Translations under genes and position numbers: made by a program
The notes under the pieces: model-generated
What the model was told of the DNA's origin: nothing
Seen by the model: the letters and a program-made list of their open reading frames with translations, nothing else
Database searches by the model: none
Part shown: positions 8,078 to 16,786 of the stretch, piece by piece
Layout of the letters: every line of letters begins with the position of its first letter
Numbering within the stretch: position 1 is the first letter of the stretch
Assembly (NCBI GenBank): GCA_012517855.1
Contig: JAAYUD010000099.1
Coordinates: 1 to 35,815, forward strand
Direction: 5' to 3'
Length of the DNA stretch: 35,815 bases
From: Bacteroidales bacterium
GTDB lineage: Bacteria; Bacteroidota; Bacteroidia; Bacteroidales; Bacteroidaceae

Positions 8078-8404
8078 TTAACAGCAATCCTTTTTTTTGC
8101 AAATACATTGCCCCATAAACTCACCGAACAATTCCTGAGCAAGTTTCCAATTCTCTCTATTGATACAATACTTCACCTTTGGAGTTTCAATCTCACCTTG
8201 TATCAACCCTGCATTTTTCAACTCCTTTAGATGTTGCGAAACAGTAGCCTTGGCAATAGGCAACTCTTCGTGTATGTCACCAAAATAGCACGTATCCTGC
8301 TTTGCCAGAAATTGCATGATAGAGATTCGGGCGGGATGCCCCAACGCTTTGGCAAAGCGTGCCAACTGTTCTTGTCTTGCAGTATATTTTTTATCGTTTT
8401 CCAT
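8078..8404 (-). CDS. arsR: ArsR-family arsenic-responsive repressor
   Basis: A 108-residue winged-helix repressor. The body LARFAKALGHPARISIMQFL and the recognition helix region AKATVSQHLKELKNAGLI are typical of ArsR/SmtB. Candidate As(III) ligands are C39 (QDTCYFGD) and the unusual C-terminal tail with C100, C102, C107 and C108 (QCICKKKDCC); the classic ELCVCDL site is absent. I chose the ATG at 8404, since the longer frame from 8509 would start upstream of the promoter. It heads the operon and probably represses it by binding the inverted repeat that spans its own -7 box. Confidence 0.93.
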   Translation of the reverse strand: MENDKKYTARQEQLARFAKALGHPARISIMQFLAKQDTCYFGDIHEELPIAKATVSQHLKELKNAGLIQGEIETPKVKYCINRENWKLAQELFGEFMGQCICKKKDCC

Positions 8405-8410
8405 CTTCTC

Positions 8411-8456
8411 TTTGAATATTGTTCGCAAACATACGAACAATATTTTAATATTCAAA
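8411..8456 (-). promoter_or_regulatory. ars promoter with embedded ArsR operator
   Basis: On the minus strand TTTG (plus 8453-8456) and TATGTTTG (plus 8426-8433) are 19 nt apart, an ideal Bacteroides promoter. The -7 box is exactly the 8-nt spacer of a perfect 11-bp inverted repeat, AATATTGTTCG (8415-8425) and CGAACAATATT (8434-8444). A second, outer inverted repeat TTTGAATATT (8411-8420) / AATATTCAAA (8447-8456) covers the -33 box. A repressor bound here would block RNA polymerase directly. Confidence 0.85.
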
Positions 8457-8561
8457 ATATTCTCATCAAATTTATTTGTTACAGACAAGAAAAACAATAC
8501 ATCAACCATCCATTTCGATCTTGCAATATCTTCTCGGTTTTGTCGTATGTTAGTTTTTTTG

Positions 8562-8601
8562 GTGACGTCCTTAAGTTTTCTTGAAAACGTATGGACGTCA
8601 C
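8562..8601. repeat. Composite inverted repeat
   Basis: GTGACGTCC (8562-8570) pairs perfectly with GGACGTCAC (8593-8601), and inside it GTTTTC (8575-8580) pairs with GAAAAC (8583-8588). The two stems are separated by a 4-nt unpaired step on each side. There is no T-run at either end, so this is not a standard terminator; it may be an operator or a remnant of a small inverted-repeat element. Confidence 0.5.
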
Positions 8602-8715
8602 TGATTTTAGGAGCATATGTGGTTTTAGGAAGTGTAAGGACAATGCTGATACTATTTTAACCATACCGGAGTAGCACTTCTTAATATACAATTTGAACCT
8701 CACTTTCCGAAAAAT

Positions 8716-8796
8716 GATAAGGACGAACATAAAAATTCATAAGGACGAAACTAAAAGTTTGTATGTATAAACTTTCAGTTTCGTCCTTATGAATTT
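8716..8796 (-). terminator. Long hairpin with repeated ATAAGGACGAA
   Basis: Arms 8733-8760 and 8769-8796 pair over 27 of 28 positions with an 8-nt loop; on the minus-strand RNA the single mismatch becomes G-U. T5 follows the hairpin on the minus strand, which fits a second terminator after the polysaccharide locus. The arm motif ATAAGGACGAA also occurs as a direct copy at 8717-8727, which a simple terminator would not need. Confidence 0.55.
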
Positions 8797-8943
8797 CTAA
8801 CTGTATATCAACTGTTTACATGCAACACATTTATATCACGCTCTTATTGGACTTAAATCCAAGCACTGAAACGACAGCGAAAATAGTGTTCTACAATGGT
8901 CTGTAGCTGATGTTGGGATAAGAAAGTATCATCATACCATAAA

Positions 8944-8985
8944 AATAGACTTGCAATAATATGATTTCATTATTACAAGTCTATT
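8944..8985 (-). terminator. Terminator of the polysaccharide utilization operon
   Basis: Arms 8944-8960 and 8969-8985 (AATAGACTTG and its complement) pair at 16 of 17 positions around an 8-nt loop; the mismatch is G-U in the minus-strand RNA. A TTTTT run follows on the minus strand. It lies 90 nt beyond the GH3 stop codon. Confidence 0.8.
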
Positions 8986-9074
8986 CACGTCTACTTAACA
9001 TTTATGAAAATACCACGTCCAACCTTATTTCGGTATTTATTGAGATATGTACTTCGAGCTATCCGCCTAGGCGT

Positions 9075-11390
9075 CTATAGTTTCGTCAACATCTTACGTT
9101 CTATAGAACGATGAACATTGAGCGACAATGTCTGACGAATGTCTTCAACCGAAGCGCCAATGGAAATGACATACTTACCGGCTTCCGTAATCCAACTGTT
9201 GGACTGCTCGTCGAACGAAGCCAAGTCGGGCAAAGTAAAATACATCGTCATCGTTTCGGATTCTCCCGGTTGCAACAATTTCGTTTTGGCAAATGCCTTA
9301 AGTTCGCGTGCAGGTTTCTCTAATTTTCCACGAGGTGCCGTAGTATAGAGCTCCACTACTTCTTTGCCGGCAACTGTGCCTGTATTCTTCACTTTCACCG
9401 TCACGGCACAATGGTTGCCACTCTCTTTGAGATGAGCATCCGTATAGCCGAAAGTGGTATACGAAAGCCCATAACCGAAAGGATAGGACACCGACTTTTT
9501 GAACGTATTGAAGTAGCGATAACCTACCCAAATACCTTCTTCGTAGTTGGTGAATCCTCTGTCTTTGGTTTTGAGCATCACCGAATCAGTCCAATCGGCC
9601 CAATACGTTTTATAGTCTTTGTAGAAATAATCGTATGGAAAATTCTTGGACGAAGGAATATCAAAATAATCGTTGGCAAACGTCACCGGCAATTTACCGG
9701 ATGGATTGACCTTTCCGGTAAGGACATCAGCCACAGGCCTACCTCCTTCTTGACCAGGTTGCCAAGCCAAGACGATCGCATCGGGAAGATTCTTCCAAGA
9801 TGCAGTTTCTACTGCCCCACCGGTGTTCAGTACCACTATCACCTTTTTCTTGAGCGAATGAAAGATCGTTGTAATATTCTCGAGCAACAATCGCTCGGAC
9901 TTGGTGAGCAAATAATCGCCTTCGATATTGTGCCGATCTGCACCTTCGCCGGCATTGCGGGCAATAGTATAAACCGCCACATCTGCTTCTTTCGCTCTCA
10001 GGCGAATGAAAGCCGTATCTATTTCGGCCTCCTGAGGCATCTTGGGACCAAAGAACCAAGTATACCAATCGGAAACGTTGATTTCGTCGAGTGCAGACTT
10101 CTGCCAGTCTATATACTTGGCATAATACCTATCGAGTTTGGAGACAAGGGTAAGGCCTGCGTCGGTCAGTCCTTGCTTCATATTCACGATATATGCTTTA
10201 TTGACATCGGCTGAGCCCCGACCGCCGGCATAAAAATTGTACGCCCCGATACCAAAAAGGGCAATACGCTTGGTAGCCTGCGGAAAAGGCAAAGCACAAC
10301 TGTCGTTTTTCAAAAGGACGATGCCTTCATCGGCAGCTTCGCGCACCACTTGGGCATGAGCCTTCAGATCAGGTGCATTGGAAAAAGGATACGCCTTGAA
10401 ATGGGGAGTTTTGAGAAGAAACTCAAGCATACGTTTCACATTCCTATTTACATCGGCAATAGACAATCTACCCGTCTGCACCGCTTTAACAATGTCTCGT
10501 ACCTGCTCTGGATTACCTTCCATCATCAGATCATTTCCGGCATGCACTTGCGCAACGGTATTGCGCGTACCAGTCCAATCGGTCATGACGATACCCTTAA
10601 ATCCCCATTCGTCGCGAAGGATAGTCGATAATAACGGACGGTCTTCTTGGGTATAAACGCCATTGAGTTTATTGTATGAAGACATCACAACCCATGGCTG
10701 AGCATCCTTAACTGCAATTTCGAATCCACGCAAATAGATTTCGCGCAGAGGACGCTGAGCAATGCGTGAATCCGTAGTGACACGCATCGTCTGCTGGTTG
10801 TTGGCGGCAAAATGTTTGATAGTAGCACCTACTCCTTGCGATTGAAGCCCGCCGACCATTGCCGCCGCCATTTTTCCGGTCAGTACGGGGTCTTCGGAAT
10901 AGTACTCAAAATTACGTCCACACAAGGGGTTGCGATGGATATTAAGCCCCGGAGCAAGCAATACATCGCAGCCATACTCCTTCACTTCGTTACCCATAGT
11001 CTGCCCCACCTTATATAGTAAGGAAGTATTCCAGGTAGAGGCCAAGAGGGTCTCTACCGGAAAACCTGTAGCATAATATTTCGTAGTGCTTCCTTCGCGC
11101 AACGTATCCATGCGTACTCCGCATGGTCCGTCGCACATATACGATGGTGTAATACCGAATTGTGCTAGTCGGGCAGTGACTCCGGCAGCAGGAATAGCAT
11201 CTTTCAGATTGCCCACATACGTATGAGATACACTATCACTTACGCCCACCAGCAACTGCGCTTTTTCTTGCAGACTCATAGCAGCGACGATTCGGTCGAT
11301 GCGATCTTTACCAAGTTGCGGCAACCTGACAGTCTGAGCCTGCACACCGACGCCTACCATCGCCAACAACAATAACAATTTGTTTTTCAT
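9075..11390 (-). CDS. GH3 glycoside hydrolase (beta-glucosidase type)
   Basis: A 771-residue exported enzyme with signal peptide 1-18 (cleavage after VQAQ). The (beta/alpha)8 domain holds KHFAANNQQ and the nucleophile D271 in GIVMTDWTGTRN. The second domain has GEGADRHN with E482 as candidate acid/base. Residues ~680-755 form the fibronectin-III-like domain; no PA14 insert is visible. The NagZ-type His-Asp motif is absent, so beta-glucosidase or a related exo-beta activity fits better than beta-N-acetylglucosaminidase. It is the last gene of the locus, 52 nt after GH89, and probably trims the oligosaccharide exposed once alpha-GlcNAc is removed. Substrate unknown. Confidence 0.93.
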   Translation of the reverse strand: MKNKLLLLLAMVGVGVQAQTVRLPQLGKDRIDRIVAAMSLQEKAQLLVGVSDSVSHTYVGNLKDAIPAAGVTARLAQFGITPSYMCDGPCGVRMDTLREGSTTKYYATGFPVETLLASTWNTSLLYKVGQTMGNEVKEYGCDVLLAPGLNIHRNPLCGRNFEYYSEDPVLTGKMAAAMVGGLQSQGVGATIKHFAANNQQTMRVTTDSRIAQRPLREIYLRGFEIAVKDAQPWVVMSSYNKLNGVYTQEDRPLLSTILRDEWGFKGIVMTDWTGTRNTVAQVHAGNDLMMEGNPEQVRDIVKAVQTGRLSIADVNRNVKRMLEFLLKTPHFKAYPFSNAPDLKAHAQVVREAADEGIVLLKNDSCALPFPQATKRIALFGIGAYNFYAGGRGSADVNKAYIVNMKQGLTDAGLTLVSKLDRYYAKYIDWQKSALDEINVSDWYTWFFGPKMPQEAEIDTAFIRLRAKEADVAVYTIARNAGEGADRHNIEGDYLLTKSERLLLENITTIFHSLKKKVIVVLNTGGAVETASWKNLPDAIVLAWQPGQEGGRPVADVLTGKVNPSGKLPVTFANDYFDIPSSKNFPYDYFYKDYKTYWADWTDSVMLKTKDRGFTNYEEGIWVGYRYFNTFKKSVSYPFGYGLSYTTFGYTDAHLKESGNHCAVTVKVKNTGTVAGKEVVELYTTAPRGKLEKPARELKAFAKTKLLQPGESETMTMYFTLPDLASFDEQSNSWITEAGKYVISIGASVEDIRQTLSLNVHRSIERKMLTKL

Positions 11391-11442
11391 TAATTCGGTA
11401 TTTTATTTTAAACAAGCCATCGTTATACCCTCAAGTAGTATG

Positions 11443-13638
11443 TTACTGCTCTATCAGAGGTTTATACTTGGCAACCAACTCTTTGGCAATAGCGATGCCA
11501 TCGCCTTGAGGCGTACTGGGGAAATTGCCAATACAATCGTTCCACCATTTTTCCTCGTAGTCGGTTACTTCTTTCTCATATTCTTTGTATCGGGCATCGT
11601 CAAACTTCTGACCTTCAATAACAGCCCTATCGACAGCGGCAAAGAACATACGCCAACGTTGACCATAGAAAGTTGCTGTCATACCCGACCATGTACGGCT
11701 GGCGTAATCGTTGAGCAATCCAGCCTTCTCGCCCCACGTTGTGAGCAAGTTGCGGGCGTTGCGTTCGTAGTACAACTTCTCGGCGTCATCGCCCCCCTTC
11801 TCGCGTGCCTCTTTAATCCACTTGCCCATGAGGAATGTGCTTTGCGACGAAACCAAACGATCTACATCACCCAATATGCCCAGCATGATAAACTCTTTCT
11901 CCTTCATCGTTTTGAAATCGTTTTTATTGTAAGCCTGCTCATATTCCTTGAAAACATCGCCATAATAATTGCTGATGAGCTGGCGGGTAAGGTTTACAAC
12001 ATCAAAAGTGTACGTTTGAGTCTTGCTGTCGGCTTGCAACATAAGTTCCGTAGCCTGCAACAGCTCCTTATTTTTGTAAGGAATACGCGGACTGGAATAA
12101 TAGGTTTTGAAACCGCCGAACGAAGGACGTATATTGATAACGGGGCACTGTCCCGGATAGTCGGACTGAATATATATTTTGTTGACCAACATATTCCAAG
12201 CCTTGCGGGCATTGTCGTCCACTTTGCCGGTATGTTCGTCGGCCAAATGCTCTGCCCAACGATCTACATTCTTATGCGTATCAAAATTCCATGCTTTCTC
12301 AAAAATATACTCGTACATAAACGGATTGCAGTCAAAACCCTCCAATGTAGAGCCCAACCCTGTAAAATTACGACCTCCGTTCTTGAATACATTTTCGATG
12401 CGCTTATTGACTTCGGCTATATTGCCCGCCAACATCGTATTGCCTCCGAAATTGCCTAGATAGCACCAGATGTATGGAACACCATAATATTTGTCTGTCT
12501 GTTTCCATACTTCATGTTGCTCGCAATAGTAATCGAGCAAGATAGATTTGCTTGGCGGATAAGCCGTTATATAAGCTTTGATACGTTCGTTGGTCCACGA
12601 TTTACCATCGTCATAGAAGAGCCAAGTCATTTGTAGCCAAATGGCGTTCTTGTCTGCTTTGGCCAAAGAGCCGTATACTTGATTGGCCACCCGCTTCAGA
12701 TAAGAAGCCTCATAGCTGGGTGGTTCAAGCTCGTTGAATAGATCGATACCATAAATATGGTCGGTACCATAGATAGCCTTTTGCTGTTGCAAGAAAAGCT
12801 TTTGAATCTTGGTGAAAAGCGGATCCATCGGATCGAGAAAACTACATGCATACTGATCCGAATAACCCGACCACGCTCCAAGTTTGGTGATCTTTGCTTT
12901 GGGATATATCTGTTTGAGTTCTTGTGGCACATGACCTGCAAAAGCTGGAAGAACGGGGCGCATATTGAACTCACGTTCGCGAGCTACAATCTTTTTCTGC
13001 AACTCCTCTTGATCGTCCAACCAAGACATAGGCAGATCGCCCTGCCAATAATCGATATTCAACATACGATGCCAAGGAAGATGGGCAGGGCCGGTAAAAT
13101 AATGACGTATTTCCTTGTCTTTCAACCCCAACTTCATCCACACCTTGTGCCATACAGATTCTTGTCCGGTGATAGCAAGCGGAAGGTTAACTCCATTCAA
13201 TGCCATCCAGTCGATGAAATGTTCCCAATCTTTCCAGTTCCACCACGGCATAGTATATCCGAAGGTGCAATAATTAAGAAAGAAACGGTTTTTGCAACGA
13301 GCATTGACTGTTATAGGTTTTTCGATAGCCGGCAATGAAGCCGGCATATCGAAATGGTCGTCTACATACCACGAGACGGTTGTATGACAATAATATTTTA
13401 AATAATAATTCAGACCGACGGCCATACTATTGGCATTATTGCCCGCAATTTCTATCTTTCCATCTTGCGAAGAGATTTGGAAATAGTCTTCACTGCCGCT
13501 TGGTAGCTTTTTGGCAATGATCGACGAAGAAAGATTTGGTAATAACCGACTAACAAGTCCTTTAAAAGTAGAGACATCATCGGCAAAGATGCCTATCGAA
13601 AGCATACAAGCGACGACAAATGTAAGAATTCTTTTCAT
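11443..13638 (-). CDS. GH89 alpha-N-acetylglucosaminidase (NAGLU family)
   Basis: A 731-residue exported enzyme (signal peptide 1-19) that removes terminal alpha-linked GlcNAc. Residues ~20-105 are the small N-terminal NAGLU domain, ~110-445 the TIM barrel, and the rest the all-helical C-terminal domain. Typical motifs are NYCTFGYTMPWWNW, PAHLPWHRM and IDLFNELEPP. Likely catalytic glutamates are E303 (FNELEPP) and E433 (GSTLEGFDCNP), both matching conserved positions of the family. Known bacterial members act on GlcNAc-alpha-1,4-Gal caps of gastric mucin; human NAGLU acts on heparan sulfate. The stop-to-start gap to the upstream lipoprotein gene is 9 nt. Large antisense frames here are shadows. 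Confidence 0.95.
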   Translation of the reverse strand: MKRILTFVVACMLSIGIFADDVSTFKGLVSRLLPNLSSSIIAKKLPSGSEDYFQISSQDGKIEIAGNNANSMAVGLNYYLKYYCHTTVSWYVDDHFDMPASLPAIEKPITVNARCKNRFFLNYCTFGYTMPWWNWKDWEHFIDWMALNGVNLPLAITGQESVWHKVWMKLGLKDKEIRHYFTGPAHLPWHRMLNIDYWQGDLPMSWLDDQEELQKKIVAREREFNMRPVLPAFAGHVPQELKQIYPKAKITKLGAWSGYSDQYACSFLDPMDPLFTKIQKLFLQQQKAIYGTDHIYGIDLFNELEPPSYEASYLKRVANQVYGSLAKADKNAIWLQMTWLFYDDGKSWTNERIKAYITAYPPSKSILLDYYCEQHEVWKQTDKYYGVPYIWCYLGNFGGNTMLAGNIAEVNKRIENVFKNGGRNFTGLGSTLEGFDCNPFMYEYIFEKAWNFDTHKNVDRWAEHLADEHTGKVDDNARKAWNMLVNKIYIQSDYPGQCPVINIRPSFGGFKTYYSSPRIPYKNKELLQATELMLQADSKTQTYTFDVVNLTRQLISNYYGDVFKEYEQAYNKNDFKTMKEKEFIMLGILGDVDRLVSSQSTFLMGKWIKEAREKGGDDAEKLYYERNARNLLTTWGEKAGLLNDYASRTWSGMTATFYGQRWRMFFAAVDRAVIEGQKFDDARYKEYEKEVTDYEEKWWNDCIGNFPSTPQGDGIAIAKELVAKYKPLIEQ

Positions 13639-13647
13639 GATAAATAT

Positions 13648-15132
13648 TTATTGTAAATTATGACTGTCTACACGCACTAAACGAACAGAACAAGCATCTG
13701 CATTATGGGCCCATGCACGAACTCCCACTTGGTCTACAGCTTTGCCATCCGCCTCGCAGAAGTTATATCCCTGTCCTCCTTGACATACGAAGAAAGCTTG
13801 ACTATCACCAGCCAAAGCAAAATAATTTCCATATATCTCACCTGCAGCCGGAATATTCATGCCGGTAATATTGGTTACAGTTGATGGGTCGAATCCACCA
13901 GCGCTACCACCTGACCAATTATACCCTTTGGATAGAATAGCGCCCAACTGATCTTTGCCTACATATTGGAACAATCGCTGCCAATCGGTAGTCGTACCCA
14001 TAATACCGGATGCATTGCTGCCACCACCGGTAGATACTCGCCAAGTACTGTTGTGGCTATCGACAATAGACGCTCCCATATTGGCAACGTTACCGCCCAT
14101 TACAAGCGATGCATAATAAAGATAACCAAACACGGCAGGATCAAGCGATGTATCTTGTCGCGGATATACGGCACAATTGGATGTAGGAGTATTGACAAGA
14201 GTGATGTCTGTACCATCTCCCATTTTCAATGTACGCAAATTAGAGCCCAACCAAACATCGGCTCCAACCTTGACAACGGGATACTGGTTGCCGCTCTTGT
14301 CTGTAACGTAATAGGGCTGAGCCGTCAATTCGGTAGCACCGGCAATCTCTTTATTGGTGACGCCTGTGGTAGAAAGATAGACAGTATTGATCGTAGGATA
14401 ATTGCGCAAGATAGGAATATAGCTGCATTCATCCGTATCGTAATTGAACGATGCGGCACTTCCGTTTGCATTACTTTGCTTCACATTGCCACTATCGTCG
14501 ATAAATTGAGCTATATATCCATTTTTATAATCGGCCGAATTGCCGTCGCGGGCAGCAACTCCGTAGACTACAATGGCACGCGAAGACATACCTGTAGCAT
14601 TGATATACTCCAGACAAATTTCAGCTATCTTCTGACTTCCATCCATAACTGCAAAGATATTTGTTTTTGCATTATTAAAATCAGAAATAGAAGGAATATT
14701 AATCTTATAATTTTTACTATAAGGATAAGTAACATCAATTACATAATCTTTACCGTCCTGTTCGACCGCAAACGTCTTCAAAAGAGTGAAAGCTTTGATT
14801 TTCAACGTAGCGGCACGAGGTGAATAACTTGTATTTTGAGCCACTGAGAGTGTTACCTTATTATCGACAATCTTTGTCGTACACCACGATTCACCGTTGG
14901 TAGCATAATCGACAGCAGCACTAATAGTACTATCGGGCATGTTGGATACGACCTGAATGGTCGAAGAACCGCCACTTCCGGCAATAGCGATATCGCCCTC
15001 GGGGGTAAATGTAGCCTGAGGCGTGACACCTGGTCCGGAGGCTATGTCTACGCTGTAATCATCTTTACAGCTATTCATGAATAATGCGAGGCCGAGAAGT
15101 AAACTCCCCAAATATATTTTTTGTGTATTCAT
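13648..15132 (-). CDS. BACON and FISUMP domain lipoprotein, probable surface glycan-binding protein
   Basis: A 494-residue lipoprotein: signal sequence with lipobox ...FMNSC, modified at C22. Residues ~40-125 resemble a BACON domain (GSGGSSTIQVVSNMP ... VEQDGKDY). The middle part is unassigned. Residues ~285-490 resemble the Fibrobacter-paralogue FISUMP domain (NQYPVVKVGADVWLGSNLRT ... TWRVST ... SVRLVRV). BACON domains are frequent in outer-membrane proteins of polysaccharide loci. Its place directly after susCD and another BACON protein suggests binding of glycan, mucin or a surface partner; no catalytic motif is visible. Confidence 0.8.
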   Translation of the reverse strand: MNTQKIYLGSLLLGLALFMNSCKDDYSVDIASGPGVTPQATFTPEGDIAIAGSGGSSTIQVVSNMPDSTISAAVDYATNGESWCTTKIVDNKVTLSVAQNTSYSPRAATLKIKAFTLLKTFAVEQDGKDYVIDVTYPYSKNYKINIPSISDFNNAKTNIFAVMDGSQKIAEICLEYINATGMSSRAIVVYGVAARDGNSADYKNGYIAQFIDDSGNVKQSNANGSAASFNYDTDECSYIPILRNYPTINTVYLSTTGVTNKEIAGATELTAQPYYVTDKSGNQYPVVKVGADVWLGSNLRTLKMGDGTDITLVNTPTSNCAVYPRQDTSLDPAVFGYLYYASLVMGGNVANMGASIVDSHNSTWRVSTGGGSNASGIMGTTTDWQRLFQYVGKDQLGAILSKGYNWSGGSAGGFDPSTVTNITGMNIPAAGEIYGNYFALAGDSQAFFVCQGGQGYNFCEADGKAVDQVGVRAWAHNADACSVRLVRVDSHNLQ

Positions 15133-15155
15133 TATTTCAAGAACTAAAAGTTAAA

Positions 15156-16781
15156 TTATAAATTTTCTAACGCATCAAGATCAATATCGGGCTTTGTTCC
15201 GCCAGCCTTACGGCTAAACGAGGTATTGTTCGCCGTATGATCGTTGGAGAATCCGAAATTCTTTAAGATGAACCCATGGTTTGCGTCGTCTACAGAACCG
15301 CTGTAATCCCATCGCAAACCTTGTACACCCGTATCATCGCACGAGAACGTTGCATTTGTTATTTCTTTCCATTCTCCTCCAACCGTATAGGCCCACTGAT
15401 TTTTATACAAGACATGGCGTGATGTAATGGAGGTTACAGGATTAAAATTCTCCAAGAAAGAGTAAGGCGACTTGTAATAGGTCGACAGTTTAGGGCGCCT
15501 GAACGCCGCAAGCAAACGCCATTCGCTGCCTGTATAGAAATAAGCCGTATAAATGGTATTTCCCTGTCCATCGGGCTTAACCTTTACCAAAGCTTTATAA
15601 GTCTGTCCTTCTTTCCAATCGAAATCCAAGAAACAATTGCGACCACTACCTTCATTGTCGAACGTACCGATAACAACATCTTTTCCAAGTTTAATAGGTA
15701 TGGGACGGGTAGCATCCACATCCTTAGGATCTCCCCATACGGAGAACAGTACTTTGTGAGTACCATCCCCAACTTGTTGAATACCCATATAGCCTTCGCT
15801 AAACCCATTCATCTCGTAATAAGAGTTGTTCACTGCTTTGTCTACCGTCACTTCGTTATAAAAGTATTCGACATCTTCGGCAGGAAGTGTGTAAAACCAA
15901 TGCGATGAAGCACCTCTTCGTTGATAATAGAAGCCTGTATCACTTGCCTTTGAAGCAAGAGTGACAAAATGATTGTTATTACCTGTCGTAGCAGCTCCCC
16001 CTATACGATATTCGAGTACTTGGGCAAAGTATTTCGAACTTTTCTCTACACCTTGCATATCAACTTTGACATAACCCGGACTATCGATCTGTATTTTGTC
16101 TATGGAATATATTTTAGACGCAGGCCCGTTAACCGTCACAACATACGACTTGCTGTTATTAACGGTCACCTTAATCTTTCCATAGCCACCACTATTCGAT
16201 GCGACCATCGCCAAATTCAAAACACCTGAAGCACCTACATAGAAATACGTGCTGGCGACGATGGAAGCATCGTTCCAATCGCCAGAAAAGTCGCCACTAT
16301 TATCGTCAATCTGGGTGCCATATAGCGGAGTGGTCATATACGAATTTCCGGCAAAGGGCACTTCAACAGGCACATCGGTCTCAGTGAAATGGTATGCGCT
16401 TTCTTCGTCTATAGTACCCAAGATGGACTTTTGAACAACTTGAATCGTATCAATAGGAGCAAGCGACTGTTTATTCAATATATAAATGCGCCCACTTCTA
16501 CTCAAATCAGCCATATTGGCCGATACATTCCAGCAATAATCCTTGTTGGACACAGCAGTCATCCAATCGGCATTACTAATACATTTCAGTCCCACAGAAG
16601 AAGGAGTTGGAGTGATGGAGAATGATAATTCTCCACCAGCACTCTCCTCTATCACTTTTTTAGATGGAGAGATAGAGACACTCACCTTCTGAGGTCCGTC
16701 GCCCGAAGAGCTGCTACACCCTATAGAGACAAACAACAATAATAATGGTGTAAATATTTTCCAAAAACATTTCATGCTCAT
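15156..16781 (-). CDS. BACON, DUF5077 and DUF3472 lipoprotein
   Basis: About 541 residues with a lipoprotein signal (LLLFVSIGCSSSSG). The order is a BACON-like domain (~30-120), a DUF5077-like jelly-roll region (~130-260) and a DUF3472 region (~285-480) with SSHWFYTLPAEDVEYFYNEV, SVWGDP and FENFNP-like segments. It fits a surface glycan-binding or possibly carbohydrate-active protein of unknown activity. I prefer the ATG at 16781 (or 16775) to the TTG at 16793. The start overlaps or abuts the end of the susD gene (stop at 16787), so the two are coupled. Confidence 0.78.
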   Translation of the reverse strand: MSMKCFWKIFTPLLLLFVSIGCSSSSGDGPQKVSVSISPSKKVIEESAGGELSFSITPTPSSVGLKCISNADWMTAVSNKDYCWNVSANMADLSRSGRIYILNKQSLAPIDTIQVVQKSILGTIDEESAYHFTETDVPVEVPFAGNSYMTTPLYGTQIDDNSGDFSGDWNDASIVASTYFYVGASGVLNLAMVASNSGGYGKIKVTVNNSKSYVVTVNGPASKIYSIDKIQIDSPGYVKVDMQGVEKSSKYFAQVLEYRIGGAATTGNNNHFVTLASKASDTGFYYQRRGASSHWFYTLPAEDVEYFYNEVTVDKAVNNSYYEMNGFSEGYMGIQQVGDGTHKVLFSVWGDPKDVDATRPIPIKLGKDVVIGTFDNEGSGRNCFLDFDWKEGQTYKALVKVKPDGQGNTIYTAYFYTGSEWRLLAAFRRPKLSTYYKSPYSFLENFNPVTSITSRHVLYKNQWAYTVGGEWKEITNATFSCDDTGVQGLRWDYSGSVDDANHGFILKNFGFSNDHTANNTSFSRKAGGTKPDIDLDALENL

Positions 16782-16786
16782 ATCAA

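Larger units (their letters stand above)
8457..9074. other. Non-coding region between the ars promoter and the GH3 gene
   Basis: About 600 bp with no convincing gene. A minus-strand frame at 8479-8730 (83 codons) matches nothing I recognise. The region holds three hairpins (8562-8601, 8733-8796, 8944-8985) and repeated ATAAGGACGAA. The high hairpin content suggests terminators and possibly remains of a small mobile element. Confidence 0.6.

Noticed and set aside
8479-8730. Minus-strand frame of 83 codons in the hairpin-rich gap
   Set aside because: It crosses the composite inverted repeat, has no plausible start signal and no recognisable family features.
8840-8940. Possible remnant of a coding sequence on the minus strand
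   Set aside because: A short readable stretch of about 20 residues exists, but stops follow and I cannot match it to any family.
9411-10214. Plus-strand frame of 267 codons opposite GH3
   Set aside because: Shadow of the GH3 gene, which has intact catalytic motifs.
11380-12459. Plus-strand frame of 359 codons opposite GH89
   Set aside because: The minus-strand frame is a clear GH89 enzyme with catalytic residues; the antisense frame is a codon-use shadow.
13966-14823. Plus-strand frame of 285 codons
   Set aside because: It is antisense to the BACON/FISUMP lipoprotein gene and has no domain of its own.
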